Of a DNA stretch of 64,000 nt, positions 36,033 to 50,382 are shown piece by piece (the first letter of the stretch is position 1; every line of letters starts with the position of its first letter). The notes under the pieces are model-generated. The model made no database searches. It saw only the letters and a list, made by a program, of their open reading frames with translations, and was not told the DNA's origin. The translations under genes were made by a program, and so were the position numbers. Source of the DNA: Bigelowiella natans CCMP2755 (lineage: Eukaryota > Cercozoa > Chlorarachniophyceae); NCBI GenBank assembly GCA_000320545.1, contig ADNK01000510.1:114764-178763 (forward strand), in the 5' to 3' direction.

Positions 36033-36605
36033 TGCACATCGAAGCCGTACTCTAGCCGTGTTACCGGGTGCCTTTCACGCAGATTACAAGGTAATAATCA
36101 GAGATGCGTTATTATGAACACATTGTGAAGATAGAGTCAAGTCCTGACATGCCTTCCGGTCACTAATCATCATGTTTTTGCAGCATTGTGATTTTGTGCA
36201 TTAGATCCCAACGAAATCATCCTCTCAAGGCCCTCCGACGAAGATCTACTCACGACGACAATCTATGTACCATGTGAGGTTGGCTGCGGTGACATCCGTA
36301 GTTCCCCGGCCCCGGCATCGTTTTCCGGAAGACCAAGCGAACGATCACACCCCAGCTGTAGAGTAAACAGCAGCCCAGGGTGGGGGGGGTACGACCTATG
36401 CTGTAGTAGCGCAGAAGCAAACGTGACGTAATAATGTAGTGCGACAAAGAATATTTGACAAAAATAGCCCTCTTGTGATAAAATACCGTTCGGTACCTAG
36501 GCCTGTGCTCCCATTTTGGGTCCCGAGAGTAGGAAGACACTGCTATTCGGCATTGCGACATGGTCTCAGACAGCTGTCCACCGATTTCAGTGTGCGACAA
36601 GATAA
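36033..36605. promoter_or_regulatory. Divergent intergenic region, PPR / ACOT9-like
   Basis: About 570 bases between head-to-head genes; both promoters expected here. A G-run occurs near 36379-36388. No element can be assigned. Confidence 0.45.
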
Positions 36606-39600
36606 ATGCATGTCGCATTGAAAATATTACGCCTCGTTTCCGCAGACGCCACCCGAGCGCTATCCCTATCTACGAGCAGAAGTCAACTAGTGAATGCTGC
36701 ACCGTGGCATGAGAGTCGCGGCCACCGCTGCAGCACGCCGGCTGGTAGTTGCAACTGATTCTTAACTCCGTGAGAATGTTGTATGCGGATTTTTGGTCAT
36801 GTGTGATTTGTCCAGAGCCATAAGAACGCCTGGATTTTTGAATCATCTTCTAACTTCCGATATCAAAGGGACAGCTAATAAATAAGGGATCGGATATAAT
36901 ACGGTTAAGAATATCTTTGATAGGCATGATTGCCATTTCTTGTCCCGCTGTTGGTGTTGTGATATGAAAAGGGATTGCAAGAAGCAAGGGCTGGGCGGCC
37001 AAAGTTTGTCTATTGGCCAAAGACTGGACACTTCGGAAAGATATCGATAATGGAACATAGAGGTGGAAGAGGAATGGCCATAGATGCGAAGGCTCCTTCT
37101 ATAGATGGTTATAAAAACCGCCCAGGCCGTTTTCATAGTCCGATCGTGGATACCCTGTGGTACTGCATTTCAACAAAAAAAGGCGATGAGATGTATATCT
37201 TCCATGATGAAGAGGATGAGAGCATACACGTGGAAGACGTTATACGGCAGAAGCTTGTATATATGATACTGGAGAAGGAAAATAGCGTCCTTGATAGCTT
37301 TGTTATTATGCTTTGATTATATGTAGGCAACTTCGCATGGACCTTGCAGAAGACTCAAGGAGGCTGCCGCTCGCACCCGTGAATGCAACGGTATAGTACA
37401 GAGAGAAATACTCTTTTAATCGTGACATTTAATGAAATAGTGCGAAGCGAAGTGTCTCTTCTAATACTATCTCTTTCACTGCAACTACATATTCGTTGTT
37501 GATAACATTTTTGATCAGGAGGCAGATTTGCCAGTAAAGTCACCTGAGGATAGTTGCACACGAGTTACCTACGATTTTAGCACAAACTACGCCCTTGCAG
37601 AGTCCTACCGAAGCCCATGTACCACACGAGCTTTTATGCCCTTAAAATATAATTCTCCCTCCTGATTCTCTGACCCAAATACTTAGGGGATCAAGTTAGG
37701 ATGGGCAAGGTTTGATAAGGATGTGGAGGGGGAGAAGGAAGAATAGCAAGTTAGAGGAGAGAAAAGATGAAGATGTTGCTTGATTCGAGCGGCGAATTCA
37801 AATGCCATGCACAGACAATAGTTGTCGTACCACCACTTCGAGTCGCATAAAGATTTCCTTTCTTTCTTATAGTAACGACGATAGAATAAGGCGTGTTGAC
37901 GTCATCGTCGTCCCCTCCTATGGGGCTTTGCATCCTGATGATTCCCAACATCTCTGTTGCTTCAAATAAATTGTTCTTTCTATTTCTCTATTATTTTCCT
38001 TCTTGATGCTGCAGATTCTCGAGGATCTGGATGCCATGGCCGGGAACGTAGCTATGCAGCACACGAGGCTAAAAGACAAGTAATATGCGAGTATACATCA
38101 TGTGTGTGTATTTATTTACATATGGGATAGTTAGCTATGATCTTATTTTAAACTGAGGATAGGGTGCAGACAAAAGAATAACTCCTTTCACTTCACCTGA
38201 CACTGATGGTGGTTATGAAGGCACAGGGAGCTGATGATTGTAACTGCGGGGGTAGACCGAATTACCTTGAACGGAAGGGCTAGTATCAAAGACGACATAG
38301 TCTTGGAAGTAAGTAATCGGACGACCTCAATGTTATTGATGGATAGCAACATGGGATGATGAACATGATGGCAATGATGACTACGAATACACCTTCGTGA
38401 TGATCATCATAATGCAAAAAGGGGAAGGTCACATGGACAGGAAGATCTTCCATGGAAATTGGTATGTCAGTCAAAACAAATGACTCCACCTGGTAACGCA
38501 ACGACTAGCAAAAGAAATAGTAGGACGTAAGACGTATTCAAGTTGTCCACAGCAGCAGATTTAGTAATAGTAAGGAGTGGTAGCTAATAATTATGGCGTT
38601 GACCAATTGTCTCTTTTGAAGCCACTAGGTTATATTCTCCCACTCTCCTTCCTCTGCCCCTGTAGGATATGTGCTAACTTTACATTTGTGGCGCGCGAGC
38701 CGTCTACAGGTCCAACAGCACTGCGTGGAGAAAAATTACCTTGTTTGATCTAAAATAAGGGAGAAGAGGCTACGAAGATGATGCTTACATCCACTTGTAT
38801 TTTATTAGGGAAAGCCGCTCTCGTGAACCCAATCGTTCCGTCGACGGTATTGTCGCTCACACATGCACGCGTGCATACAGAAACACGAAAAACAAAGCAT
38901 AAGCAAATGGCGTAATGATTGCACTTATTTTAAGCCGACTGTCCCCCATCATACCAATTTTTTGGTTCTTCTCCTGTTCTTAGGATGACGAACGAATAGC
39001 CTTTGAGCGTGCAGCGCAGCGCCAAAACCTGAAAAAACTCAAAAGGTAGATCAAAATAAAATCAGTCCTTTATCCTTGTCGCTAATACTCTCTGAGCAAT
39101 AGTGGTGTGGGGGTGGGTGGGTCGCAGTGGTTGTATTATTGCTAGATGTGATAGATGTCTTCTACTTAATTTTGATCTGATCCTCTCTTTTTCGGTTCCC
39201 AGGACGTCATCGGATGGAGAATTAGCGTTGAAGCAACGCGAACAGACGAAGAGTATAATCGGAAATCTTCTGGAAAAAGTATTCTGTGATACTCTCTTCC
39301 CTTTTCTTCCTCTTTATTAGTTGTTATTGTACTTCTCCCCGTCATCACCGTCTCCCCCCTCCTTGCTGCACTAACATTACTAACCGATGCATCACCTAAC
39401 TGTTACTACTTAGGCAGCGCCGTTGAAACGCATGCCGGCTCTTGCAGACAAGAACTCTATCCTCATGTCGTTTTCTTCCCATTTTTTTGCTGTTTCGCTC
39501 GCCAATTTGGATCTTTTGAGATTGTGTTAATTCACATTTCTAAAACTTTGTTTCTTCTTTCTCGTTTCCTGGCCTCTACCCTCCCCTTTCGCCCCCCTTT

Positions 39601-41033
39601 TTCCTGATTACTTTCTCCACCGTATAACAGGTACAAGACCGCACTTTCGAATGCGTTGACTTGTCAGCCGCAGGGGCAGAACATCCACGGGCGGATCTTC
39701 GGAGGGTGGGTGTAATCAAATCTTTTCATGGAGGGAGAATCAGATGTAGCATATTGATGGTGGTGATAATGATACCTATAACGAAGAGGGTGGTGGTGAC
39801 TTCAGATTCTTGATGAGGAGGGCATTTGAACTGGCCCACGCCACAGCTCAACTATTTTCAGGTTGTAGCAATACATTCCTGCAGTTTATCTTTCATTAAT
39901 TCACAACAACCATTAAAGAAAAGCGTTTTCTTATCCTTCTCCCCGCGTCTCCTAAGGAGGAGAAATTATTTTTCTGGAAGTGGACGATGTAACTTTCAAA
40001 CGCCCAGTTAATATAGGAGATCTACTCCAGGTTCTTACCGCTGTCTCGTATGTACTACCCCATCATTGTGGTCGTTCATTTACGCACCATCCCACCTCTC
40101 CCGTATTTCAATCACCATTTGTACCATTACGACTTGACAACGCAAATGTAATGTAACAAGATTGGAAATTATAATTGTGCCATGATAATGGGTTTCGCAT
40201 CAGCTGGAGAGCGTGGTTTTATACACACAGCAGAAGGATGAGAGGAGCCTCGCTGGTACTAACAGCAGCAATAGTAGCCGCCAACGAAAAAGAAAATATC
40301 ATGGAAAACTTTTAACGACCACGCAGATCATCAAGTTTCTTTCGCGGTGCTTGTAATTTTCTGTGCTTAGGAACCGATCATCGGCCGCATCCTGAGATTC
40401 ATGTGGAGGTACTGTAGTAGTTGTAGTAGTTATAGTAGAAGTAGTACACATTTCACAACTTTAGAAGTAGTGTTTTTATGCCCACACATACATAGATTTT
40501 TACACACAATTGATATATTGGCATGTATAAGGTTGTCGCCTACGTAACGGACCCTTCAAAGCTAACGAGGTGCACATTCAAATAACTCCTTTCCTCATCT
40601 TCCGCGTGAACAAGACAACAACATAGACCAAAATGTGAAAGCCCTTTACGGAAAAGTTTGTCCTCCTAGTCTCCCTAATTTCTATCGTCTATTACCCTTC
40701 TAATTTAGTCATGTGTCCAACACCTTCAACTTCACATTCGCAGTGAGGAATAAGGAGAAGGTATATTGCCATTTCTAAGATAGTTTCAATGTCAGCCAAT
40801 AATCTTATTAATTGTTTCGTTCACACCACGCTTTTTTTACATGGCAGGTGCTAGCGGTGTACCCGGGGACGGAACTTGAAGCCGAACGTGTGGTCCGAAT
40901 GATGCTCACAGACAAGGTTTGAATGCAGTAGCAAAACTAAAGAAGACTGTTCTCATCGTTGTGATTGTTGATTCATCTCTAACTTTGGATGCAGGAGCAA
41001 GAAGAGCACGATCTAGCTACAATGGCCAGTTGA
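36606..41033 (+). CDS. ACOT9-like acyl-CoA thioesterase (double HotDog), probably mitochondrial
   Basis: Acyl-CoA hydrolase of the ACOT9/ACOT10 type, releasing free fatty acid and CoA. The first exon (36606-36744) encodes MHVALKILRLVSADATRALS, an Arg/Ala/Ser-rich mitochondrial-type presequence. Later exons read in family order: VRMGK-ILEDLDAMAGNVAMQH (37690, 38014), ELMIVTAGVDRITLNGR (38228), VTWTGRSSMEIGMSVKTND (38428), ICANFTFVAREPSTGKAALV and NPIVPST (38669, 38809), DDERIAFERAAQRQNLKK (38984), QGQNIHGRIFGG joined across an intron to FLMRRAFELAHATAQLFS (39680, 39806), IIFLEVDDVTFKRPVNIGDL (39965), HPEIHVE (40388), VSNTFNFTFAVRNKEK (40711), VLAVYPGTELEAERVV (40849) and EQEEHDLATMAS then TGA at 41033. 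Exons between 36900 and 37680 are uncertain; one reads as GRFHSPIVDTLWYCI...EDVIRQKL. The two FGG/HotDog halves match the duplicated fold. Confidence 0.85.
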
Positions 41034-41712
41034 GCCCTTCGAGACACCTCATTAGTGCGTGTAGTGAACATCTAGACACGTCGTCCACCCTTCACAGAGT
41101 GTGCTACGCTTCTATCGACATTGCCATTCACTTGTGGAGGTTGAATGAACGGCAGATGTGCTAGCTCCACTCATTTTGATGAGAGTGAGTGCGTGATCGA
41201 TGTTCAAGAATGAAACACACGCATGCTTGCTTGAACTCATGCAACAACGTGTGCAGAGAGAGCGCTTGGCATGTGGCTTTCACGTTGTCTGGTTGTCAAA
41301 ACGTGGCAGCTTGTCTCATGAAAGAGGCGTCCTCTTGGGGTCGCATTCAAAACGTGTCTGTGCATGTGCACAGCCTCTCCTTCTAGCCTTGACACTTTTC
41401 ATGAAGCTACACGCGGCTGGATACGATTCATTAGCATGCAATTTGTTCCAAATGCACAATTGGCGTGTTTTTATTGCAGCGCATCATCTCAGCGCATGTC
41501 TGATCACATTCTTCTCCTTTGCACCGCCACCATGATTCGTGTTCACGAAGCGAACTTTTCAAATGCAACGATTTGCAATGGACAAGTCGACATTACGACA
41601 CAACAGTACTCATTGTCGCAGGTGTGAAATCTACGTCGTTCGACAACAAAAAAAACCATGACAAAAAATTGACAATGAAAGTGGTGTAGAAACAAAAGCA
41701 TTTCATCAAAAC
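41034..41712. other. Intergenic region, ACOT9-like to K+ channel
   Basis: Spacer between two tandem plus-strand genes. It carries CATG/TGCATG-rich sequence (for example near 41215-41380) like the convergent flanks and must hold the channel promoter. No gene seen. Confidence 0.5.
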
Positions 41713-44245
41713 ATGGACTCCCAAGTTCACACAGCGATGGAGGACAAGTCAGTTCCATCTAACATTGGATGGCAAGAAGCTAATGAGTATTGGAACGATG
41801 ATTTGTGCGACGACGATTATGAGCCCTCCGCACAGAACACGATGTCTACGCGCTGGATCGTGTACCAAAATTCAAAGGAGTACCGTGTCTGGTGGACCAT
41901 AGTTGCGTTGTTGGCAATGACTTCCGGGTTTTTACCAGTTTGAGTAGTCATATTCTTGTTGCGAACAGTGTTCTAAGTAAATATTCTTGCAGATTTATCA
42001 CTCCCTTCTCCATGTCTTTTTACCCGAAAATGAAGGATACGGAACTACCGTTGGATGTAGAGATACACATTCATAAATTTATTCCATAGTGTAAACTGAT
42101 GCACCCTGTTTCAGGCGTTCTTTTACATGGACATTGTGCTATCGTTTTTTGTCAGCACAAATCGTGGTATGAAAAACATGGTATTAGAATCTGGTTTATT
42201 TGTGTCAGTTTCCATCTTAAATAAATTTTAGGGGAACATTCTGTGAATCATCGACATATTGCCCTGAACTATGCGAAGCGAGATCTTTGGGTTGATATTC
42301 TCTCTGTATTTCCATTCACTGCGGTATGATCCAAGTGATTTCAATGTATGCGCGATTGTCTATCACAAACTTGTACCATCCAGATCTTTGGAGAAAATGG
42401 ATATCTACGTTTTCTTAGACTATTTCGCTTGCTGAGGTATTGAATTCAAAGTCTGAATCGCACCTTTCCATAGAATCTTGCCAACATCATTTCAAATTGT
42501 AGGCTGCGGAGTTTATTCAGCTACTTAGCGATGATGGAGAAACGACATTGGGTATCCAGCTCTGAGTTGTTAAAATATCATTTTGAAATGGATGAGAAAT
42601 AGGTATCCTATTTCTGGCTCTCAATGTTCAAGTATCTAATGGTGGCTGTTTACAATTCTCATTGGTCTGCTTGTATCTTCTATGTGTAAGTTCGAAAAGA
42701 TAGCCGTAGTCAATCCCAGCTTTGAATCGGTGGATATATCTATCAGTCTAGCCGAAATTCATAATTTTGACGTGACTACCTGGATCTTCAATAATAGTCC
42801 TGGACTTGAAATCGAACCGAGTGCAACACGGTAATCATCCCTAATACCAACTTGTAGGCTGATGATGGTATGGCATCTATATTTTGAATCTGAAAGATAT
42901 ATCACCTCATTATACTGGGCCATAACGACTCTTTCTACAGTCGGGTATGACTTCTACCAGATGTTTATCAGAGTTCATAAGTCTTTTGAATATCAGATAT
43001 GGAGATATATCGCCGCAGAATAATGATGAACGTGCTTGGGTTATCAAATCTATTTGTGACTGTTTTCACTTTATTTACATATTTTATTTACATGCTTAGA
43101 CGATGATTTATATGCTCATCAATCTTGCCCTTACATCTTACTTGATCGGTAAGAAGAGAAATGGTATAGCATGCTCGTAATGAACACTGCCGACATAATT
43201 GTTAACCTAGGCAACTTAACTCAATTGATCTCAAAGAAAGATTCAAAGAGAGCTGAGTTTCGTGAATACTTGGGTAGTTAAAAACTTCTGTTGTCAACTC
43301 ATTGATATTGATATTAACCTGTAATCCGAAGACTCGATGTCGGACTTTATGAATAGAAATAATGTGGATCCTAAGCTTCATAAAGAGGTTGAATAATTCA
43401 ATAAGATTGAATGTGTTTGATAGTTACTTTTGTCCTAGATAATTCTCTACATGATTTTGCAAGAGCGGTTAAGTATTGCCCAGAGAACTAAGGTTGACAA
43501 GAACAGCAAACGGTGTAGTATTCTGTTCTAAACATACACCGCTCAATAGGCTATGGAATGTCTTCCGAAAGGACTTCGGTTATCGATTCGTTTGGATCAA
43601 TATCAGGTCGTAATATAATTTGTCAATTAGTTTAAAACTTGGAAATGATTTCAATAAGTGACTAGGCATTGCTCAATGAAGTCGACATTTTCCAGAATGT
43701 AGGTCCAATTAAGGCTAATCATATGATCAGTTCTTAGTTCTTACTATTACTTGCTCGAAAAAGGTTAGTTCTGCATTCTTTGATAAAGTACTTGAATTCA
43801 CTGAAGAGGAGCTCTATATGAAGGTAGAATAAACGTATTTATCCAGAGTTTCTTTCCCATAAATTTATGTATGTTAGGGCATGCATATCATTAATGCAGG
43901 AGATTATGGATCACATTTCTACATTATCCTTGAAGGTATTTATTCTTTAGCCTGAAGGGTGCGAATGAAGTATCCATAGATTAGTTTCATTTTGAACATT
44001 AATGTTGTAATTCGTAAGATATGTAAAGCAGAGAACATCCTACGCATGTATAATTTATTAAGGCGAATGTGAAGTACTACTACCAAGATGTAATGAGGTA
44101 AAGAACTCGTAGAACCCTTGATACGGTATTCAAATGAGTATATCACATAGGCTTCAGTGATATTGGGTCGTGGAGGTCATTTTGGTGCTGCAGGTTTTTT
44201 CGCTGGATTAAGACAACCTTGCACGGTTTATATCATATACTCATA

Positions 44246-44281
<36 letters not shown>

Positions 44282-45489
44282 CATATACATATAATTTTTC
44301 CCTTTGAACTCCCCGTTTTTGAGAAACATCTTCTTCTCAGACACTTTCCTAACATAGATACGTGTGTTGAAGCCATGTCTTCTCCTAAAAATATCGAGTG
44401 ATCTGAAGTCAGAACTGGTAATTAATCATTATCTCAATGATATTGAAAATCATTTTAGTGCTACCAGGTTGGCCCATTGGCTCAAGACCTTCTAAATGTG
44501 CTGCAGAGTATTGCTAAACGTTGGCAGAGGTAATAGAAACACTGTTGAATCAAAATATACTAGGGACATCCAAGACGCATGCCTACAGGATGTACCAAAT
44601 GGAACATTCGAAGTTGAAGCCAATGCACATACAACCTATTAGGCTTCAAATACGGGTGAAGAGAGGAATGATGATTAAAGGTGTAAGGAATAGACGATTA
44701 GGAGAATCAAACCCAGACACGAAAATGGACGATAGTATGTCATCAAGTGCGCACAGTAAATACCATAATGAGTCGACACGGGGCACACCTCAAAAAATTA
44801 CCATCAAGAAATACTGGGAACCTCTCAGAAAAACAGCAGATTTGACCTTCCAGGCCATGACAAACTTTGTGCAGTACTATGAGCACGGTATGTCTACAGA
44901 GCTATGCCAATATGCCTCAAAGGGGAATCACAAGAGTTTACGTAAATATTTAAGTGGAATGCAACTCGATAGTGACTCAGGTGACTATGATGGACGAATT
45001 CCTCTACATCTTGCAGCAGCAAACGGTCAATTGGATGCTTGCAGGGTTCTCATTGCACATGGAGCAAATCCCTCTCAAAAGGATAGATGGGGACGGACTC
45101 CACTCTTAGAAGCAGTAGAAAACGAACACGATAAAATAATAGACTTCCTTTTGCTTAAAAAAGCAGAGATATGCCTTACAAAACCTGGTCAATATTTCTG
45201 CAATGCTGCCTTTAATTCGAAGATAGATCTTCTCAAGAGGCTTTGCAGAGCTGGCGCGGATGTGGATTCTGCGGATTACGATAAGAGATGTGCCCTGCAT
45301 TTAGCAGCAGCAGGGGGAAACATTAAAATTTGCAAAGTACTTGTAGAAGCTAAAGCAAATGTTGACATACGAGATAGATGGGGGGAGTGTCCAATTGAAT
45401 CAGCCCTCCAAGCAAATCACAAAAATGTTGTTGATTTTCTCCGAAAATTCAGTAAAAATGAAAAATGTAGACATGAGTGTAAACACTGA
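41713..45489 (+). CDS. Voltage-gated K+ channel, AKT-like: 6TM + cNBD + ankyrin repeats
   Basis: Shaker-type K+ channel with the domain order of plant AKT channels, acting at a membrane. Many short AT-rich introns interrupt it. Segments in order: RVWWTIVALLAMTSGF (S1, about 41880), FITPFSMSFYPKM, FFYMDIVLSFFVSTN (S2, 42118), DLWVDILSVFPFTA (S3, 42282), IFGENGYLRFLRLFRLLR (S4 with regularly spaced Arg, 42384), SYFWLSMFKYLMVAVYN (S5, 42602). Pore helix and filter are SLYWAITTLSTVG spliced to YGDISPQN (42906, 42998), giving TVGYGD, so K+ selective. S6 is MIYMLINLALTSYLI (43102). A cyclic-nucleotide-binding domain is indicated by MHIINAGDYGSHFYIILE (43880) and GECEVLLP. C-terminal ankyrin repeats follow (GRIPLHLAAANGQLDACRVL, CALHLAAAGGNIKICKVLV; 44900-45489). 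The long last exon ends at 45489. Inward or outward rectification cannot be told. Several middle exons are only approximate. Confidence 0.88.
44246..44276. repeat. (TA)n microsatellite in K+ channel intron
   Basis: About 30 bases of TA in an intron within the cyclic-nucleotide-binding domain coding region. Confidence 0.9.
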
Positions 45490-46248
45490 TAAATATCGGG
45501 GATCACCATGATCTACATCTTCGGAGTTAACACAGTGTTGCTTGGGAAGATTGCGTGCCTCCTGACTCGCGCATCTTGGAATTGTAATCACACACTGAAT
45601 TAATTCAAGGATGTTCCAAACTCACATTCTTTATTTGAAAATTAAGATTTTCTTATTAATCTGCTCTGACAGTTCATCGATTGTTACTTATGACACAATT
45701 GTGCGGCTCTAAAAACGAAATTAGCTAACATTTACCTACCTTTCTACATTTGGACCATGCTCCTTCAATGTGGTACAGGAAATATTTATAAGCAAATAGA
45801 TGAGCGTAATCAAAAAAATGTGAATCCTTTTACAGACAGAGAAATGCATGTCCAGAAAACAATATGTAGATGATTTCAACTGCTGGAGCAGCGAGTAGAC
45901 AAGTCACATTTTGATTTATTAATGCGCATCAATGCTTACAGTTAGCGCCTACCTAGCTACCAACATCACTGAAACATGATTGCACATGATGCTTGCATAG
46001 ATGACATCCTGCTAGCTTGCCTGAGATGATCATGCACAATTGCATGACACCTGTAGCCATGCAGCATGTGTTGTTTTGCAATCATGTTGTAGCACTGGTT
46101 CGACACTACTGACTAGATGTGGTGCTACCTAGCTAGCTAGCTAGGGTGGTACAAAGATGTGCATGTTAGGACGCAACTCTGCATGACAAATGGCTAGATG
46201 GATTGGATTGCAAGTCTTTAAGCGCAATTGATGCGATTGAGCCACGAA
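45490..46248. other. Convergent intergenic region with CATG/GCTAGC words
   Basis: Between the K+ channel (+) and helicase (-) stops. The half nearest the helicase (about 45910-46240) is dense in GCATG, CATGATTGCA and GCTAGCTAGCTAG words; the half next to the channel is AT-rich without notable structure. Confidence 0.6.
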
Positions 46249-47969
46249 CTATTCATGCAAAAAGTATTTTTTGTGTTTGAGATAGAAGGGTTGAGCGTCA
46301 AAGATAGCATCTAGAAATCCCGACCGCATCCTTCCTATAGTAGAGAGGCAGAGCTCATCCTTTGCTCTTGTCATTCCAACGTAAAGTAATCGCCTTTCTT
46401 CTTCAATACTCTCTATACTTTCTTGCGAGAAAAAGTGCGGGATCAGTCCTTCACAGCATCCCGCGATCACTACGGTGTCGAATTCTTTACCCTTGGAGCT
46501 GTGTAGCGTGCCAATAATTACTGGATTTCGTCGCCCAGCATCTTCGTTACTTGGGCTGGTTGAACTGTTATCGTCCGGAGCGCCGAGAACTAAGGTCTGC
46601 ACAAACCGGAGTACTGACGCACCGGTGTTTATTTCACTACCAGTATCGTCAACATTGTCTATCAAGCTAACGAACTTCTCCTCTGCCTGTGCCATCATCA
46701 CTAGCATGGTAATCGGATCAAATTCTCTGGGATCATCTTCCTCATCGCCAACCTGATTTCCATCGTCGCCTGCCAATATAAAGCCCTCACGATAGCGTGT
46801 AAGCGTGAGGATCCTTTCGATGACTTCGTAGGTTGGCATCGGTGGGGATGTTTTGCCAAGGTTCTTTAGTTCCAACAAGACCCTTCCTAACTCGGCTGCG
46901 GCTGCGATTGTACGCTTTGGTATCCGTGCTTTTACTACCTCGCTAAGAGACTGGGCTCCGGAACTATCGTCGTTGCGTTCGGCAGCGACCTCTTCCGCCG
47001 CTGATCCTTGACTCTGCTTCTTTGTCTGATCCTGTCCTGCCTCGCAAGTCTCGTTTAGGGAGGAGGCAGCGTGTGTTCTATAGATATCCATTACCAGCGA
47101 CGCGCAAGACATGTTGAGGGACTCCGCCGTCGCTTGTATCGCACCCCAACCCTTGAGGCCCAAGCTGCGGCGTGGAACATTATAGATGCGCTCCAGCGCC
47201 GCCTGAAAAGCAAGCAAGGAGAACAATCGCCTGTGATCAGAGCTGAGGAGGGCGATTGTTATATTTGCAGAAACCAGATGGTGGCGGCATATATGGTCTA
47301 GATGGTGTGGTGTGGACATGGAGATTGACACAGCATTAATATTGATAGAGAGTAACACCACGTTCAAGCATAACTGTTACACACTATTGTCATCATCATC
47401 ATCATCATTGTCATCATCATCACCCTATCTTCGACGTTGGCAACAAGCCTGAGGTAAGATAGCACGTCCTTAACCTGACACAATCATCACCATATCACAC
47501 TGAAACAAACGACTTCATTAGGGAGAAGTAGGAAGGAAGAGGAAGAGAGGAGTAAAGGACATAGACAAGGAAACCAACAACACCTCTGCTCTATCCGAGA
47601 GTCCAATCGCTTGCAGGTTCTGGCAATAGATTCCTCGCATCCGTAGTGATTTTTCTATGTGTTTGCCTGAAGACAATTACGATGAAAGTCTGAAGGGGAT
47701 ATATGCATCTGAAGACAAACGACACTTGCTCGTGATTAAGTGACGTTACAGGTAAAAACTGCTTTTCAGCAGCGATGATGATGATGATGATGATGATGAT
47801 AATCAAGACAATATAAACATGTGTGAGGTAGGAAGTCAGTCTCCTTTTATTTTTTGGTGTGGGAGAGAGGCAGACTTGGAAGCTTTTTGACACCACCCTG
47901 GACTACTTTCACTTTATTGCTATCACTACCATTCATTATTCGTATACACGCAGGCGACGAGCAACACCC

Positions 47970-48006
<37 letters not shown>

Positions 48007-48617
48007 CCCACGCACCTTGATTTCTCGTCCTATATAGAACTGCAATATCCTGAATGACGGAGTTCGTGTTGATGAGATGTTGTATATCTACGGTGTCATT
48101 ACCTAGTCACCTTATCATGATCATCTTCTTTTCCTTTTCCTTCTTTATTGGCGCTGCGGTAGTAGCGTGAAGCGACCCAATCGGCAATAGCCTCGGCTTC
48201 CTTCCTCATCTCTGTGATAATAGAAACGACGAGGTGTGATGTCATGCAATATCGCTGTCCCCAGGTGTGCTCGTGCTCAGGTATCTTGCACGTCAATGAC
48301 TGCCACTGCAGTGTGTATGTTGCTTGTGGGTGATATGGGAGAAAGGAGAAGAAACTTAAAGAAAAGAGGGAGAGAGAGAAAGAGAGAGAAAGGAAGAGAG
48401 AGATGTGAGGAGAATCTCTGTTACATGCAATCACGAAGGTACCTCTCATTGAGACTTTGAACGTTGATTGATTCATGGGGCTATATGATTGATCGCGATT
48501 CATGGAGGAGGAACTTTTCTTCCCCTCTTTAGACGCGTCAAGAGCTGCATATTCTTTTTCATCTCCTTCTTCACCCTCAAGGAGCGTGATTCTACCCCAA
48601 CCTGATGATGATAATGG

Positions 48618-48652
<35 letters not shown>

Positions 48653-49798
48653 GTGATGATGATTATGACGACTATCATATTACTATTGTTATTACACCTT
48701 TATGAAAGTGATGATAATAACAATGGGTGATGATCAACATCCTCAATAGCAGCAGCAGTAGCTCTGTTACTACCAGTATCTTCCTCGTCCTCCTTCTCAC
48801 GCAGTTCCTCGCACTGCTTCTCCTCCTCACATCCCTCATCATCTTCTAGGTTCTTTCCCAGTACTAACCTAAGTAGAGCAATAACAACGTAATGCTTGTC
48901 AAATATCCCCCCTCGCCATAAGAACAGCAAATCGCTACTTCTCCTATTCCTCCCTCCTGTGCGGAATATATCTCCTCTTCTTACCCCCTCCCCTCTTTCC
49001 CCTCCTCGTCCTACCTTGCTGCATGGACGATGGACTTGAGCGAGCGATAGTTAAGATAAAGAGAGAAAACGCGGCAGTCAGGGTAAGCTTCATGGAATGC
49101 TTCTTGACATCGCAGATCTGCTCCCCGCCACCCTGCGAAATACGAGGAGGAGGAGGAGGAGGAGGAGGAGGAGGAGAATGGAACAGACGAAAGTGTAAGT
49201 ATATATATGTGTGTGTGTGTGTGTGTGTGGTTAGCAATTTAATAGCCACCAACCATAAATGCTCTGGTCCTCATCACCCACGACGAACAGGCTGACATCA
49301 TCCTCTTTCCCTATCCCCGCTCCATTGTGCGAAGATAATGCGGGGGAGGATGACGAGACGGGTGAGAGCAAGCGAATGAGTTCCAGCTGAAACTGAACAA
49401 CACATATTTCATCGATGCACTTTCTGAGAGGATCCTTTGTGTCGAGATAGCATATTTCGAACCACGAGCTAGCCAGCCATTATACATATCTAACGACTTA
49501 CAATATTGTTAATGCATTTTACCCCATGCACACAGGTACAAAAAAGTACAATACTTACGGCAAAAAGATACTGTTGGATGTGATTTTGAGCAAGTTGGTG
49601 GGTGCTTGCGGTTATAACAACTATTCTTACTACAAACCCGGTTTATATCTTGAAACTCATCCACCAAGATGTGCTTGTGTCGATAACGTGTATCCTCGAG
49701 CGTCTGGGAAAAGAAAGACAACATTAACAACAAAATAAAGAATGACGCCAACAAAAGAAACTAGGGGATCAATTTTCCCACCACGAGCAGGAAGAGAA

Positions 49799-49851
<53 letters not shown>

Positions 49852-50333
49852 TAGAGAGACGAGAAGCCACATAGCTCAGTTTAAGGGAGCAGTATGAACC
49901 TTATACTAGAAGTGATGTGATGGTGATGATGGCGATATTTGATATTTTCTGGCATGCTGGAATGATAACGACGACAATGAATCATCATCCTATGACTCCT
50001 CCTCCTTTACCTCCCATATTCTTACTTACCCCTCTATCTTCCAGTAGCGCCTTGATCGGTAGGAGGATCAGATCATCAAAGTCCACACAATTCTCGACTC
50101 TGGTAAGTGAGTAATAATAAGAAATAGGACAAGGGGAACGAGGAGGAGGGCAAGGTTGAGGAGGAGGAGAAGGAGGAGGAGGAGGAGGAGGAGGAGGATG
50201 TGCACAATTCAACCGTAGAGCCCAAGAAAGGACATGAATCTGTTATGCTTGACGTTTGTGCGGTGGTACCGTTGCATCCGCTCATACTCCTCAAAACCTC
50301 AGGCGTGAAAAGGATTTGCTTCTATCGTGAGAA

Positions 50334-50382
<49 letters not shown>

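Noticed and set aside
36300-36420. Possible tRNA or structured RNA near the GC-rich stretch
   Set aside because: No cloverleaf with a recognisable T-loop (GTTCRANNC) and acceptor stem could be formed by eye.
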